Origin: Chitinophagaceae bacterium
GTDB lineage: Bacteria; Bacteroidota; Bacteroidia; Chitinophagales; Chitinophagaceae
Reading direction: 5' to 3'
Assembly: GCA_947456825.1 (NCBI GenBank)
Contig: CANGTM010000006.1
Location: 1 to 47,611 of the forward strand
DNA: 47,611 nt
Part shown: one piece after another, positions 25,186 to 33,321 of the stretch
Position numbering within the stretch: position 1 is the first letter of the stretch
How the letters are laid out: each line of letters starts with the position of its first letter
Notes under the pieces: generated by a model
Seen by the model: only the letters and a program-made list of their open reading frames with translations
Database searches by the model: none
What the model was told of the DNA's origin: nothing
Translations under genes and position numbers: made by a program

Positions 25186-25607
25186 GTTTCCACAGGGGTC
25201 AATTTTTTGGCCAACCACCAACCTGTTATGCATCCGATGGCATTACAGGCCATATCTGCATAGTCGAACTGACGTCCCAATTGCATGGCTTCTTGTAAAA
25301 ACTCTATACCAATCCCTACGAAAAGCCATCCAATCAGATTCAAGAAGATCGATACCTGCAGATGCCTTTTGTTGAATGGCAGTACCACCAGCACCCGTTG
25401 CCATAGAAAAACCAATCCCCAAAAAATTGTCAAATGGATCAATTTGTCGATCGGAAGTCGATCTTCCCATTCGGCTATTCCCACTACAGTGAGTAACCAT
25501 CCCAAGATCCCTTTTTTCGAAAAAGAGGAGGCCGGTGCCAGTAATAAATAACCAGAAAAGCACAACCAGCCAATTGCCGTGGCCGATCGAAAAAATAGCT
25601 TGTTCAA
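25155..25607 (-). CDS. VanZ family membrane protein
   Basis: A 150-residue inner-membrane protein with about four helices. The VanZ-type features are the central DRLPIDKLIHLTIFWGL (about 50-66) and the C-terminal EFLQEAMQLGRQFDYADMACN region, in which a Gln/Glu-rich helix leads into R-x-x-D-x-x-D. VanZ proteins confer low-level teicoplanin resistance in enterococci, but the function of chromosomal homologues is unknown. The only plausible start is TTG at 25607, 11 bases after the gcvH stop codon, so it is probably read from the gcvH mRNA. The last residues are encoded by one arm of an inverted repeat, so the C-terminus may vary among relatives. Confidence 0.82.
   Translation of the reverse strand: MNKLFFRSATAIGWLCFSGYLLLAPASSFSKKGILGWLLTVVGIAEWEDRLPIDKLIHLTIFWGLVFLWQRVLVVLPFNKRHLQVSIFLNLIGWLFVGIGIEFLQEAMQLGRQFDYADMACNAIGCITGWWLAKKLTPVETGVATKTNCL
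25179..25208 (+). terminator. Perfect 8-bp hairpin plus T6, likely prfA terminator
   Basis: GACCCCTG (25179-25186) and CAGGGGTC (25193-25200) form a perfect 8-bp stem with a 6-base loop; AA and six T (25203-25208) follow. This is a good intrinsic terminator for plus-strand transcription from prfA and lies inside the 3' end of the convergent VanZ gene. Its left arm is shared with the longer inverted repeat, so the two structures exclude each other. Confidence 0.55.
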
Positions 25608-25618
25608 AAAAGTAAGGG

Positions 25619-25996
25619 TTAAGCAATCAGGGCCTCGTAACCGGCCGCATCCAACAGGGCTTCTACATGCGCCGGATCGTTGACTGTCATTTTGATCATC
25701 CAGCCTTCTCCATACGGATCGCTGTTAACCAGTTCGGGGGCACCGCTAAGGGCGGGATTCAATTCGGTGATCGTTCCGCTAACGGGTAAAAAAAGATCCG
25801 ATACCGTTTTGACAGCTTCTACGGTTCCGAATACGGCACCGGATTCGAGCGCACTACCAATAGTGTCGACCTCTACAAAAACAATATCTCCCAGCTCGCG
25901 CTGCGCATAGTCGGTAATACCGATGGTGGCCACATTACCTTCGAGGCTGATCCATTCGTGGTCTTTAGTGTACCGTAGTTGGGCGGGGATATTCAT
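25619..25996 (-). CDS. gcvH: Glycine cleavage system H protein
   Basis: Lipoyl carrier of the glycine cleavage system, shuttling the aminomethyl intermediate between the P, T and L proteins in the cytoplasm. The 125-residue protein has the family start (HEWISLEGNVATIGITDYAQ order), the lipoylated lysine K63 in GTVEAVKTVSDL and the C-terminal YGEGWMIK. Length is normal. The other gcv genes are not in the window. It leads a two-gene unit with VanZ. Confidence 0.95.
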   Translation of the reverse strand: MNIPAQLRYTKDHEWISLEGNVATIGITDYAQRELGDIVFVEVDTIGSALESGAVFGTVEAVKTVSDLFLPVSGTITELNPALSGAPELVNSDPYGEGWMIKMTVNDPAHVEALLDAAGYEALIA

Positions 25997-26015
25997 GTGT
26001 CAAATTTTAGGAGCA

Positions 26016-26023
26016 CAAACCTA
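26016..26023 (-). promoter_or_regulatory. -7 promoter core (TAGGTTTG) of gcvH
   Basis: Exact minus-strand TAnnTTTG, 19 bases before the gcvH ATG; the same octamer and nearly the same spacing as at the DPP7 gene. Confidence 0.5.
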
Positions 26024-26044
26024 CTAATAATGAGTCAAATTCGT

Positions 26045-26749
26045 TCAGGAGCGTTTGCGTTTGATCAGCTTGGCTTGCAAGATCACTACATCGGTCAAGG
26101 GGCGGTCTCGATCGGCTCCCTTGCTGGTGGGCACCTCTGCAATGGCTTCTATTACCTCCATTCCACCGATCACCTCGCCAAATACCGTATAGTTCTGGTC
26201 TAAGTGAGGAACACCTCCCAACGTGGTGTATACCTGTCGTTGATCGGCCGGAATTTTTCGTTTGAGTCGATAGGTCTCTACCGAGTCGAGCCCGGCTTCG
26301 GTAAACACCTTGCCCTGGGTCAGGTAGAACTGGCTGGCGCTACTGGCTTTTTCGGGATTATTGTCGCGGGCTGCGGCAATGACCCCTTTTTTATGAAACA
26401 GGGAGGGTCTGAATTCGGCCGGTACGGTGTAACCCGGTCCGCCATTGCCCAGCGGTTTTCCGGCCGGCGCATTGCGACTGTCCGGATCGCCTGCCTGAAT
26501 CATAAAATTCTTGATAACCCGGTGAAAAAGGATGTCTTTGTAGTAGCCCATCTTGACCAGCTTTAAAAAGTTGTCACGATGAAGCGGGGTCGAATCGGAG
26601 AGTCGCACTTGAATGCGCCCCATAGTGGTTTCGAACAGAACATCGCGTTTGCGGTCCTTGCGGGTAACGACCGAGTCTTTGGCTGCCGGTTGGGCTAAGG
26701 CCTGCCCCGCGAATAGCAGTATCAAAAAAGAAATAAATAAATTTTTCAT
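26045..26749 (-). CDS. Periplasmic cyclophilin-type peptidyl-prolyl isomerase
   Basis: A 234-residue protein with a signal peptide (MKNLFISFLILLFAGQALAQ, cleavage after ALA) and one cyclophilin domain. Family segments are FETTMGRIQVRL, KDILFHRVIKNFMIQAGDP (the active-site R and the F/Q cluster), the SSASQFYL segment that replaces the SQFFI motif, and YTVFGEVIGGMEVIEAI. There is an insertion in the middle (about 140-185) rich in charged residues, as in Bacteroidota paralogues. It should assist folding of exported proteins at prolyl bonds. Single-gene unit; the nearest promoter-like octamer (TTAATTTG) has one mismatch. Confidence 0.92.
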   Translation of the reverse strand: MKNLFISFLILLFAGQALAQPAAKDSVVTRKDRKRDVLFETTMGRIQVRLSDSTPLHRDNFLKLVKMGYYKDILFHRVIKNFMIQAGDPDSRNAPAGKPLGNGGPGYTVPAEFRPSLFHKKGVIAAARDNNPEKASSASQFYLTQGKVFTEAGLDSVETYRLKRKIPADQRQVYTTLGGVPHLDQNYTVFGEVIGGMEVIEAIAEVPTSKGADRDRPLTDVVILQAKLIKRKRS

Positions 26750-26800
26750 AGTGGTAAAAGGGGGTTCAAATTAATGAGGTCTACTCGTGAGAGGGTTAAA

Positions 26801-27145
26801 TTAAACGGAGGATTCTTCGAAATATAATAGCACGTGATCCTTTATGAAGTTCTCTTGTTCGATCATGTTTAATGTGGGCAAGGCTTTGAGCTGTCGAAAA
26901 TGCGGCCAGCCGTCTTCATCTACCCGCTCCAATTCGTAATAACCGCTCCTGGACAGCAAGCTGCACACGGCCACGTGCATCAGGTCTTGTTTTTGTTCTT
27001 TGGTAAACTTTTCTTTGATATCCCCAAATTCTTGCACCCCGATCAGAAATAAAACAGTCTCCAGGTCGGGCTTCTTGCCAAACCGCTCTACCAACTTGGC
27101 CTCCAAATTCCACCAGCGCTGCTGCAGGTCGTCTTGTGCTAACAT
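26801..27145 (-). CDS. Conserved hypothetical protein, 114 residues
   Basis: Soluble, acidic, mostly helical protein with no signal peptide or membrane helix. Notable segments are LVERFGKKPDLETVLFLIGV, KFTKEQKQDLMHVAVCSLL and YYELERVDEDGWPHF. The regular composition, an own promoter box 5 bases before the ATG and its placement opposite serS show a genuine gene. I recognise it as the kind of protein conserved across Bacteroidota without a named family, and assign no function. The frame continues upstream to 27271, but that part crosses the promoters and does not look like protein; ATG 27145 (MLAQDDLQ) is chosen. Confidence 0.78.
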   Translation of the reverse strand: MLAQDDLQQRWWNLEAKLVERFGKKPDLETVLFLIGVQEFGDIKEKFTKEQKQDLMHVAVCSLLSRSGYYELERVDEDGWPHFRQLKALPTLNMIEQENFIKDHVLLYFEESSV

Positions 27146-27150
27146 AGAGA

Positions 27151-27158
27151 CAAAGATA
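27151..27158 (-). promoter_or_regulatory. -7 promoter core (TATCTTTG) of the 114-residue protein gene
   Basis: Exact minus-strand TAnnTTTG ending 5 bases before the ATG at 27145, predicting a leaderless or nearly leaderless mRNA and ruling out the longer upstream frame. Confidence 0.5.
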
Positions 27159-27259
27159 AAGCCTCGCGCGTGGTTGGACAGACAAAAGGAGTCTTGAAAA
27201 GTTGGCCTGGCATCTGAGGCTTGCCATGTCTTGTTCTTGCCTAGCCGAAGCGGGTAGGT

Positions 27260-27267
27260 TATATTTG
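27260..27267 (+). promoter_or_regulatory. -7 promoter core (TATATTTG) of serS with -33 TTG
   Basis: Exact TAnnTTTG, 15 bases before the serS ATG at 27283, with TTG at 27237-27239 spaced 20 bases upstream; one of the best complete promoters in the window. Confidence 0.58.
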
Positions 27268-27282
27268 CCACAAATTGGAACG

Positions 27283-28560
27283 ATGCTCACGTTACAGCAA
27301 TTAAGGCAAGATCCCGCACAAGTAAAGGCCAGACTGGCCAAAAAACATTTTGCCCGCATCGAGCTGGTCGACACTATAATTACACTAGATGACCAGCGCA
27401 AGAAATTGCAGTTGGATGGCGACAACCTCCAAGCTAAGATCAATACGCTTTCTAAAGAGATCGGAATGTTGATGGCAAAGGGGCAACGTGAAGAGGCTGA
27501 GGCTCGCAAACAAGAAGTGGCTTCGCTTAAAGCCTCGTTACAGCCGCTGGCCGAACAACTGAGCGCTGCCGAGACACAGTTGCACAACGAATTGGTGTTA
27601 CTGCCTAATCTCCCGAGCGAAAAAGTTCCTGAAGGACGCACACCAACCGACAATGAGGTGGTACGAGAAGCAGGAGAAATACCGGTCTTGGCCCAGGGTG
27701 CACAGGCCCACTGGGACCTGATTCGCACCTACGACCTGGTCGATTTTGAGGCCGGTGCCAAAATAACCGGAAGTGGGTTTCCTCTTTACAAAGGGAGGGG
27801 TGCCAAATTACAGCGCGCTTTGATTCAGTATTTTTTAGATGAGAATACGGCGGCTGGCTATACCGAGTACCTGCCCCCTCTGATGGTGAATGAAGCCTCT
27901 GCCTATGGAACAGGGCAGCTGCCTGATAAAGAAGGGCAGATGTATCATATGCCGCTCGATAATCTTTACCTGATCCCTACCTCGGAAGTGCCGGTCACTA
28001 ATATTTATCGTGATCAATTGTTGACGCTAGCCGACCTGCCGGTAAAGATGACGGCTTTTTCTCCCTGTTTTAGAAGAGAGGCCGGCAGTTTTGGGTCCGA
28101 TGTGCGAGGGCTCAACCGCGTGCATCAATTCGACAAGGTAGAGATCGTATCGATCGTGCCTCCTGAAAGAAGTTATGAGGTGTTGGACGAGATGGTAGCC
28201 CACGTAGAGAAGTTGTTACAATCACTGGGCTTGCCCTATCGCATCTTGCGTCTTTGCGGAGGTGATATGAGTTTTGCCTCTGCCCTAACGTACGATTTTG
28301 AGGTATACAGTGCTGCGCAACAAAAATGGCTGGAGGTGAGCTCGGTCAGCAATTTTGAATCGTTTCAGGCCAACCGGCTCAAGCTTCGCTACAAAGACGA
28401 AAAGGGGAAATCACAGTTGCTTCATACTCTCAACGGAAGTTCGCTGGCCTTACCCCGCATTGTAGCGGCCTTACTCGAGAACAATCAAACGGCGGAAGGA
28501 ATTGAATTGCCTGCGGTTCTTCATGCGTACATGGGAATCAATCGCATTACGCGCCCATAG
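27283..28560 (+). CDS. serS: Serine-tRNA ligase
   Basis: Class II synthetase that charges tRNA-Ser (and tRNA-Sec where present). The 425-residue protein has an N-terminal antiparallel coiled-coil arm (about 28-100) that grips the long variable arm of the tRNA, then the catalytic domain with TSEVPVTN, motif 2 FSPCFRREAGS, HQFDKVE, and motif 3 NGSSLALPRI. Length is typical. The frame is open upstream to 27202, but that section covers the promoter; ATG 27283 (MLTLQQLR) is the normal start. Its 3' end overlaps the convergent alkB gene by 14 bases. Confidence 0.97.
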   Translation: MLTLQQLRQDPAQVKARLAKKHFARIELVDTIITLDDQRKKLQLDGDNLQAKINTLSKEIGMLMAKGQREEAEARKQEVASLKASLQPLAEQLSAAETQLHNELVLLPNLPSEKVPEGRTPTDNEVVREAGEIPVLAQGAQAHWDLIRTYDLVDFEAGAKITGSGFPLYKGRGAKLQRALIQYFLDENTAAGYTEYLPPLMVNEASAYGTGQLPDKEGQMYHMPLDNLYLIPTSEVPVTNIYRDQLLTLADLPVKMTAFSPCFRREAGSFGSDVRGLNRVHQFDKVEIVSIVPPERSYEVLDEMVAHVEKLLQSLGLPYRILRLCGGDMSFASALTYDFEVYSAAQQKWLEVSSVSNFESFQANRLKLRYKDEKGKSQLLHTLNGSSLALPRIVAALLENNQTAEGIELPAVLHAYMGINRITRP

Positions 28561-29605
28561 TGGCCTGCGATCGTTGCCAGTCTTTTATCTTCTTGTTCAT
28601 AACGCCAAACCATATTGGTGGCAGCAACGCCAATAGCATCATGCCCGGATAGCCCGTAGGCATTTGAGGTGCCTCATCGTGATGGCGTAGTACTTGGTAC
28701 TTTCGGCTGGCCAGATAGTGATGATCGGAGTGACGGCTTAACTCGAATAACATCAGCCGGCCTACCACATGATCGCTATTCCAGCTATGGTGGGGCATGG
28801 CTCTTTCGTATTGTCCGGACGCTCCCAGCTTTCGCTGCAAGCCATAATGTTCTATGTAGTTGACGGTCTCCAGCATCAGGATGCCCATCAAGGCAGCACC
28901 CCCAAAGGCCAACAAGGCAGCCATGCCAAAATACCAGCCGATCAAGCCGGCAAAAGCCAGTTGTAAAAATTGAAACTGAATCATTTCATTATGTAGAGAA
29001 AAGGCTGTTCCTTGCTTTTTGCGACAGTCTTCGTTGGCAATATGCCAGGCACTTACATAACTCATGACGATGGTTCGAAAATAGAACGTATACACCGGCT
29101 CGCCGTAACGGGCACTGCTGGGATCGTCGGGGGTAGCCACGCGTTTGTGATGTCCTTTATTATGCTCCGTAAAAAAGTGCATGTAGAGTGAGGTTAGCAA
29201 TAAGGCCTTGGCCAGGGTTTGCTCTAAGCGGTTAACCCGGTGTCCGAGCTCGTGCGCTACGTTGATACCAAAGATGCCGCACAACAGTCCCATTGCAAAG
29301 ATGCGTCCCAGGCGGTCCGACAGCGTGAGTGAATCGGTAGCTACGCCCTCTAAAAAAACATAGAGCAAGAAATACTGAATGAAAACTGTTGCGTACAATA
29401 GCCAATCGTAACGACGATCCTGGCGAGCCAGCTCTTCTTCGGCAGCACTCATGTTTTTGGCATCGGGCTTTATAAAAAGCTCGGAGAGGGGTACCAATAT
29501 CCAAGCCCAGCACATGGGCATCCACACGATCCATCCTTGTCCGGTAAAGGCCATATAGGCTCCGGCAAAAAAGATGAATGGCGATAAGTACTTAAAGACC
29601 TTCAT
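28547..29605 (-). CDS. alkB: AlkB-type alkane 1-monooxygenase (membrane di-iron)
   Basis: Integral-membrane non-haem di-iron hydroxylase of 352 residues with about six helices. The histidine boxes are all present: HELGHR, HNKGHHKRVATP, the NYIEHYGLQR motif that is diagnostic of AlkB proteins, and RHSDHHY, with an additional HHSWNSDH. It would hydroxylate the terminal carbon of alkanes or of alkyl chains using O2 and electrons from rubredoxin. No rubredoxin or rubredoxin reductase lies in the window. It starts 33 bases after the OPT transporter stop, so it may be read from that operon; no clear own promoter was found (TATTGTTG has one mismatch). Confidence 0.9.
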   Translation of the reverse strand: MKVFKYLSPFIFFAGAYMAFTGQGWIVWMPMCWAWILVPLSELFIKPDAKNMSAAEEELARQDRRYDWLLYATVFIQYFLLYVFLEGVATDSLTLSDRLGRIFAMGLLCGIFGINVAHELGHRVNRLEQTLAKALLLTSLYMHFFTEHNKGHHKRVATPDDPSSARYGEPVYTFYFRTIVMSYVSAWHIANEDCRKKQGTAFSLHNEMIQFQFLQLAFAGLIGWYFGMAALLAFGGAALMGILMLETVNYIEHYGLQRKLGASGQYERAMPHHSWNSDHVVGRLMLFELSRHSDHHYLASRKYQVLRHHDEAPQMPTGYPGMMLLALLPPIWFGVMNKKIKDWQRSQATMGA

Positions 29606-29638
29606 ATGATATTGAACACTTAAAAAGCAACAATAAAT

Positions 29639-31702
29639 CTACGAAGAAGATTTGGCGGTGGCAATACGGTAAAGTACAAATCCCATCAGGGCAAAGCATC
29701 CTACACCGAGCCACTTATATCCCTCATCTCCCAACAGTTCTACAATACCATGCTCCGCATTGACCATCCCTAATTTTGTATTGACGCTATCGATCGAAGA
29801 AAGGATAGCTACCAATACACCGGCCAGCGCACCTCCTGCCACAAGTCCGGTGGCAAACAGGTTTCCTTTGCCCAGATCTTCTTCTTCGGCGGTAAGCACG
29901 ATATTCTTTTTCTTTTGTCTCCATTCTACCAGACCTCTGATGGCTCCTCCAATAAAGATGGGCAGCGTGGTGGAGAGCGGCAGGTAAATACCAATGGCAA
30001 AGCTGAGGGCCTTGATACCACAGAGCTCCATTACGATCGCAATAAAGACACCGACCAGTACGAACTGCCAATCGAGATTGAACGAAAGAATTCCTTTCAC
30101 CAGCGTGGCCATCAGTGTTCCCTGCGGGGCCGGGTATTTATCGGTACCAATGGCATGTTGAATACCTTGCGCGGCCATCTCTGCCGTGGGTTGATCGAGT
30201 ATTTTGATAGTGGCGCCGATCGCTATCGAAGACACAATAGCTCCTACAAAAAGAGCGAGTTGCTGGTAGCGTGGCGTGGCGCCAACAATATATCCGGTCT
30301 TAAGATCTTGCGACGTGGCCCCTGCATTGGCTGCTGCAATGCAGATCATACCTCCCACTACGAGCGCCATGGGTTCATATATATAGCCTGTCCACTTTAC
30401 CGCAATAAAGATCAGACAAGTGCCCATGAGCGTGGCAATGGTCATTCCCGAAATAGGATTGTTCGAAGAACCGATCAGCCCCACAATGCGAGAGGAGACG
30501 GTCACAAAGAAAGCGCCAAAGATGATCACCAATATGCCAAGCAACAGCTTACTTCCGATATTGCTTCCGGGAATAAGGGTGCTGGGCAGTAGCGCGATCA
30601 CCGCGATCAAAAGTAAACTGCCTATGCCCACTACTTTTAACGAGAGGTCTTGTTCGGTACGAAGTACGGTCGTTGCTTCGCTGCGGGCGCCCGATTTTTG
30701 GAGCGATCCGATACTTCCTTTAAAAGATGAAACGATGGTAGGAATGGTCTTGATCAGGGTAATAAATCCACCGGCCGCTACAGCGCCGGCTCCGATCTGC
30801 CTAATGTAGGCTCTGTAAATAGCGATCGACCAATCGGAGAATCCTTGTGTGGCCGGATCCCATCCGCCAGGGCCACCAGCGGTCTCTACGTTGCTGAGAT
30901 AGCCCAGTTTTACCAATTGTGCGGCAATTACTATGCCATGGTCACTTAGCAAACTAGCCAATAAGGGGGTAAATACAAACCAGCTGAGCACGCCACCGGC
31001 AACCAGCACTCCTGCGATCTTGGGGCCAATAATATAGCCTACTCCTAAATACTCCGGCGTAATCTCACCGCTCACTTTAGCAGAGGGAAAGAACTTCTGC
31101 GTTTGTTTGGTCATGAAAGAAGGGGTCTCTGCAATTACATGCGCGATCTTTTGCAACAGGGCATAGCCAAACGAAAACCCCAGTCCTAAAAAAGCGGTCT
31201 TGGCAAAATCGCCTCCTTTCTCTCCGGCCTTTAGCACCGAGGCGCAGGCCGTTCCTTCGGGATACGGAAGCGTCTTATGTTCTTGCACGATGAGCGAACG
31301 TCGTAAGGGTATCATCATCAAGGTACCCAATACGCCACCGAAGATGGCGAGGATCAAAATGGTAAAGTAGTTGAAGAAATTAGCGCTGCCCGCTTCGCTC
31401 AAGAATAAGAAACCCGGCAAGGTAAATACCACACCGGCAGCGATACTCTCTCCGGCCGATCCGGTGGTTTGAATGATGTTGTTCTCCAAGATAGTGGTAC
31501 GCAACAATTTTCTGCCCAGTGTTATGGCTAGTACCGCAATGGGGATCGAAGCCGATACGGTAAGACCGGCCTTAAGGGCCAGGTAGACGGTAGAAGCGCC
31601 GAAGATGATACCAAAAGCGGCTCCTGTCAAAATGGATTTGAGGGTAAACTCGGCCATCTTGGTCTCGGGAGAAACAAAGGGCTTAAATTGTTGATCGCTC
31701 AT
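29639..31702 (-). CDS. OPT family oligopeptide transporter
   Basis: Inner-membrane carrier of 687 residues with about 14-16 helices, of the prokaryotic OPT branch. Family features are [24 protein letters not shown]'s order near the N-terminus, the [17 protein letters not shown] segment, PYPEGTACA, and the later [17 protein letters not shown] and [12 protein letters not shown]. These carriers move oligopeptides or metal chelates with protons. It follows the POT transporter by 15 bases and precedes alkB, suggesting one peptide-uptake transcription unit. The stated substrate range is by family, not from specific residues. Confidence 0.9.
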   Translation of the reverse strand: MSDQQFKPFVSPETKMAEFTLKSILTGAAFGIIFGASTVYLALKAGLTVSASIPIAVLAITLGRKLLRTTILENNIIQTTGSAGESIAAGVVFTLPGFLFLSEAGSANFFNYFTILILAIFGGVLGTLMMIPLRRSLIVQEHKTLPYPEGTACASVLKAGEKGGDFAKTAFLGLGFSFGYALLQKIAHVIAETPSFMTKQTQKFFPSAKVSGEITPEYLGVGYIIGPKIAGVLVAGGVLSWFVFTPLLASLLSDHGIVIAAQLVKLGYLSNVETAGGPGGWDPATQGFSDWSIAIYRAYIRQIGAGAVAAGGFITLIKTIPTIVSSFKGSIGSLQKSGARSEATTVLRTEQDLSLKVVGIGSLLLIAVIALLPSTLIPGSNIGSKLLLGILVIIFGAFFVTVSSRIVGLIGSSNNPISGMTIATLMGTCLIFIAVKWTGYIYEPMALVVGGMICIAAANAGATSQDLKTGYIVGATPRYQQLALFVGAIVSSIAIGATIKILDQPTAEMAAQGIQHAIGTDKYPAPQGTLMATLVKGILSFNLDWQFVLVGVFIAIVMELCGIKALSFAIGIYLPLSTTLPIFIGGAIRGLVEWRQKKKNIVLTAEEEDLGKGNLFATGLVAGGALAGVLVAILSSIDSVNTKLGMVNAEHGIVELLGDEGYKWLGVGCFALMGFVLYRIATAKSSS

Positions 31703-31717
31703 AAAAAGTGGTTGGGG

Positions 31718-33220
31718 TTAATCGTTCATCATTTTTTGAAGCAGTCTTGTCAGCACCAGCAGCAGGGCTGCGGCAATACCCGACATCACTACGAAAAGTA
31801 TAAAGAAATCGTACATGTTATTCATCTGGTAACCCAAAAACTGGGTAGTTTTTCCGTCGGGATACAGAGCGCTGAGTACACCGGCCAGCTTGTTGGCGGC
31901 CGCATTGGCCAAAAACCAGACTGCCATTAGCAACGAAGCGAATTTAATAGGGGCCAATTTATTGACGAGGGATAGTCCGATGGGCGACAAGCAGAGTTCG
32001 CCCCAAGTATGCAGCGCGTACATCCCCAGCAGCCAGATCATACTTACTTTGGTACTGGCCTGCACATCTTTTACTCCAAAGGCGATCCACAAATAGCCCA
32101 GGGAGAGTAAAAGAAGACCTAACGCCATCTTGGTAGGAGAGGAGGGCTCTCTTTTTCCCATCTTGATCCAAAGCCAGGCAAAGACGGGCGCAAAGAGTAC
32201 TACATATATAGAGTTGAGCGAAGCAAAGAAGCTGGCAGGCACGGTAAAAAAGCCAAGGTCACGTTGGGTTTGTTCCTCTGCAAAAAAAGTAAGTGAGGCA
32301 CCGGCTTGCTCAAAGGCGCTCCAGAAAAAGACCACAAAGAAAGACACACAAAAAATAACGGCCACCCGCTGTTTCTCTATTTTGGCAAGGGCTTTATCGG
32401 AGAAAATGATGAACCCGATCAGCACCGGAGCGGCGATCAATACATAGGCCAGATAATCTACTACACTGGTATCTATATACAGGGCGGCGATCATAATAAC
32501 AGAGATCAAGGCCAATAGCGCTACCACGTTAAAGGGGCGTGTCCAGGCGGCCGGCGCATGCGCCGGCGTAAGGCCCAGCACGTTCTTATCGGGGTCTAAT
32601 ACATATTTTTTATGATAAATAAGTTGAACGACCACGCTGATCAACATGGCGATACCCCCGGCCAAGAAGGCCCACTTAAAGTCTTCGGGGTTGCCGGTGT
32701 CGCCCACCAGCCCGCAGATGATGGGGCCGATGGCGCCTCCCACGTTGATACCCATATAGAATATGGTGTACGCAGAATCGATCCTGCGATCTCCCTTGGG
32801 GTAGAGTTGTCCGACCATAGCCGATATATTGGGCTTAAAGAAGCCATTTCCTGTTATCATCAACCCCAGTCCTGTAAAAAATAAGATAGTAGAAAGATCG
32901 GCATACGATTGATAGAGCGAGGCACAGAAAAAAAGTACGAATTCGCCCAGCGCCATCAGGAGTCCTCCAACAATGATAGAGCGCTGATTTCCCCAGTAGC
33001 GATCGGCAATGTATCCGCCCAGTAAGGGGGTCAGGTAGACCAGCCCGGTATAGCTTCCATAGATGTTAGAGGCAAAGACCTTATCGAACATCAGGGCTTT
33101 GGTCAAAAACAAGACCAATATGGCGCGCATGCCATAGTAGTTGAACCGTTCCCACATTTCGGTGGCAAACAAGACGGCCAGTCCTTTGGGATGACTGGTT
33201 TGGGTCGAAGTCGTAGACAT
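31718..33220 (-). CDS. POT/PTR2 family proton-dependent di/tripeptide transporter
   Basis: Inner-membrane symporter of 500 residues with the 14-helix bacterial POT layout. The E-x-x-E-R-F proton-coupling motif is intact in TEMWERFNYYGMRAIL (about 21-36), and GGYIADRYWG follows as the PTR2 signature; FYMGINVGGAIGP and the FFKPNISAMVGQLY segment complete it. It imports di- and tripeptides. It heads the unit POT-OPT-AlkB and fits with the secreted dipeptidyl-peptidase encoded about 16 kb away. No exact promoter octamer was found in the 101-base gap shared with purD. Confidence 0.93.
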   Translation of the reverse strand: MSTTSTQTSHPKGLAVLFATEMWERFNYYGMRAILVLFLTKALMFDKVFASNIYGSYTGLVYLTPLLGGYIADRYWGNQRSIIVGGLLMALGEFVLFFCASLYQSYADLSTILFFTGLGLMITGNGFFKPNISAMVGQLYPKGDRRIDSAYTIFYMGINVGGAIGPIICGLVGDTGNPEDFKWAFLAGGIAMLISVVVQLIYHKKYVLDPDKNVLGLTPAHAPAAWTRPFNVVALLALISVIMIAALYIDTSVVDYLAYVLIAAPVLIGFIIFSDKALAKIEKQRVAVIFCVSFFVVFFWSAFEQAGASLTFFAEEQTQRDLGFFTVPASFFASLNSIYVVLFAPVFAWLWIKMGKREPSSPTKMALGLLLLSLGYLWIAFGVKDVQASTKVSMIWLLGMYALHTWGELCLSPIGLSLVNKLAPIKFASLLMAVWFLANAAANKLAGVLSALYPDGKTTQFLGYQMNNMYDFFILFVVMSGIAAALLLVLTRLLQKMMND

Positions 33221-33321
33221 AAGGGTCAGTTGATTTAAGTGTTTGAAAATAAAGATTATTATCTTATCCCCAATTAGCCATAGGCTATTTACTTTCGCAA
33301 CTAACTTTTCTACTGCTCCGT

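Noticed and set aside
25179-25208. Attenuator controlling a downstream plus-strand gene
   Set aside because: No plus-strand gene follows; the sequence beyond is the convergent VanZ and gcvH genes.
27146-27282. Possible small RNA or tRNA in the serS divergent gap (AAGCCTC ... GAGGCTT repeat)
   Set aside because: The 7-bp arms are 50 bases apart with no cloverleaf, and both promoters occupy the ends of the gap.
26916-27728. Minus-strand open frame of 270 residues opposite the serS N-terminus
   Set aside because: It is the antisense shadow of serS and of the 114-residue gene, with a low-complexity Ser/Cys/Arg-rich translation and no family motif.
29915-30809. Plus-strand open frames of 225 and 129 residues opposite the OPT transporter
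   Set aside because: Shadow frames of a conserved transporter with compositions unlike proteins.
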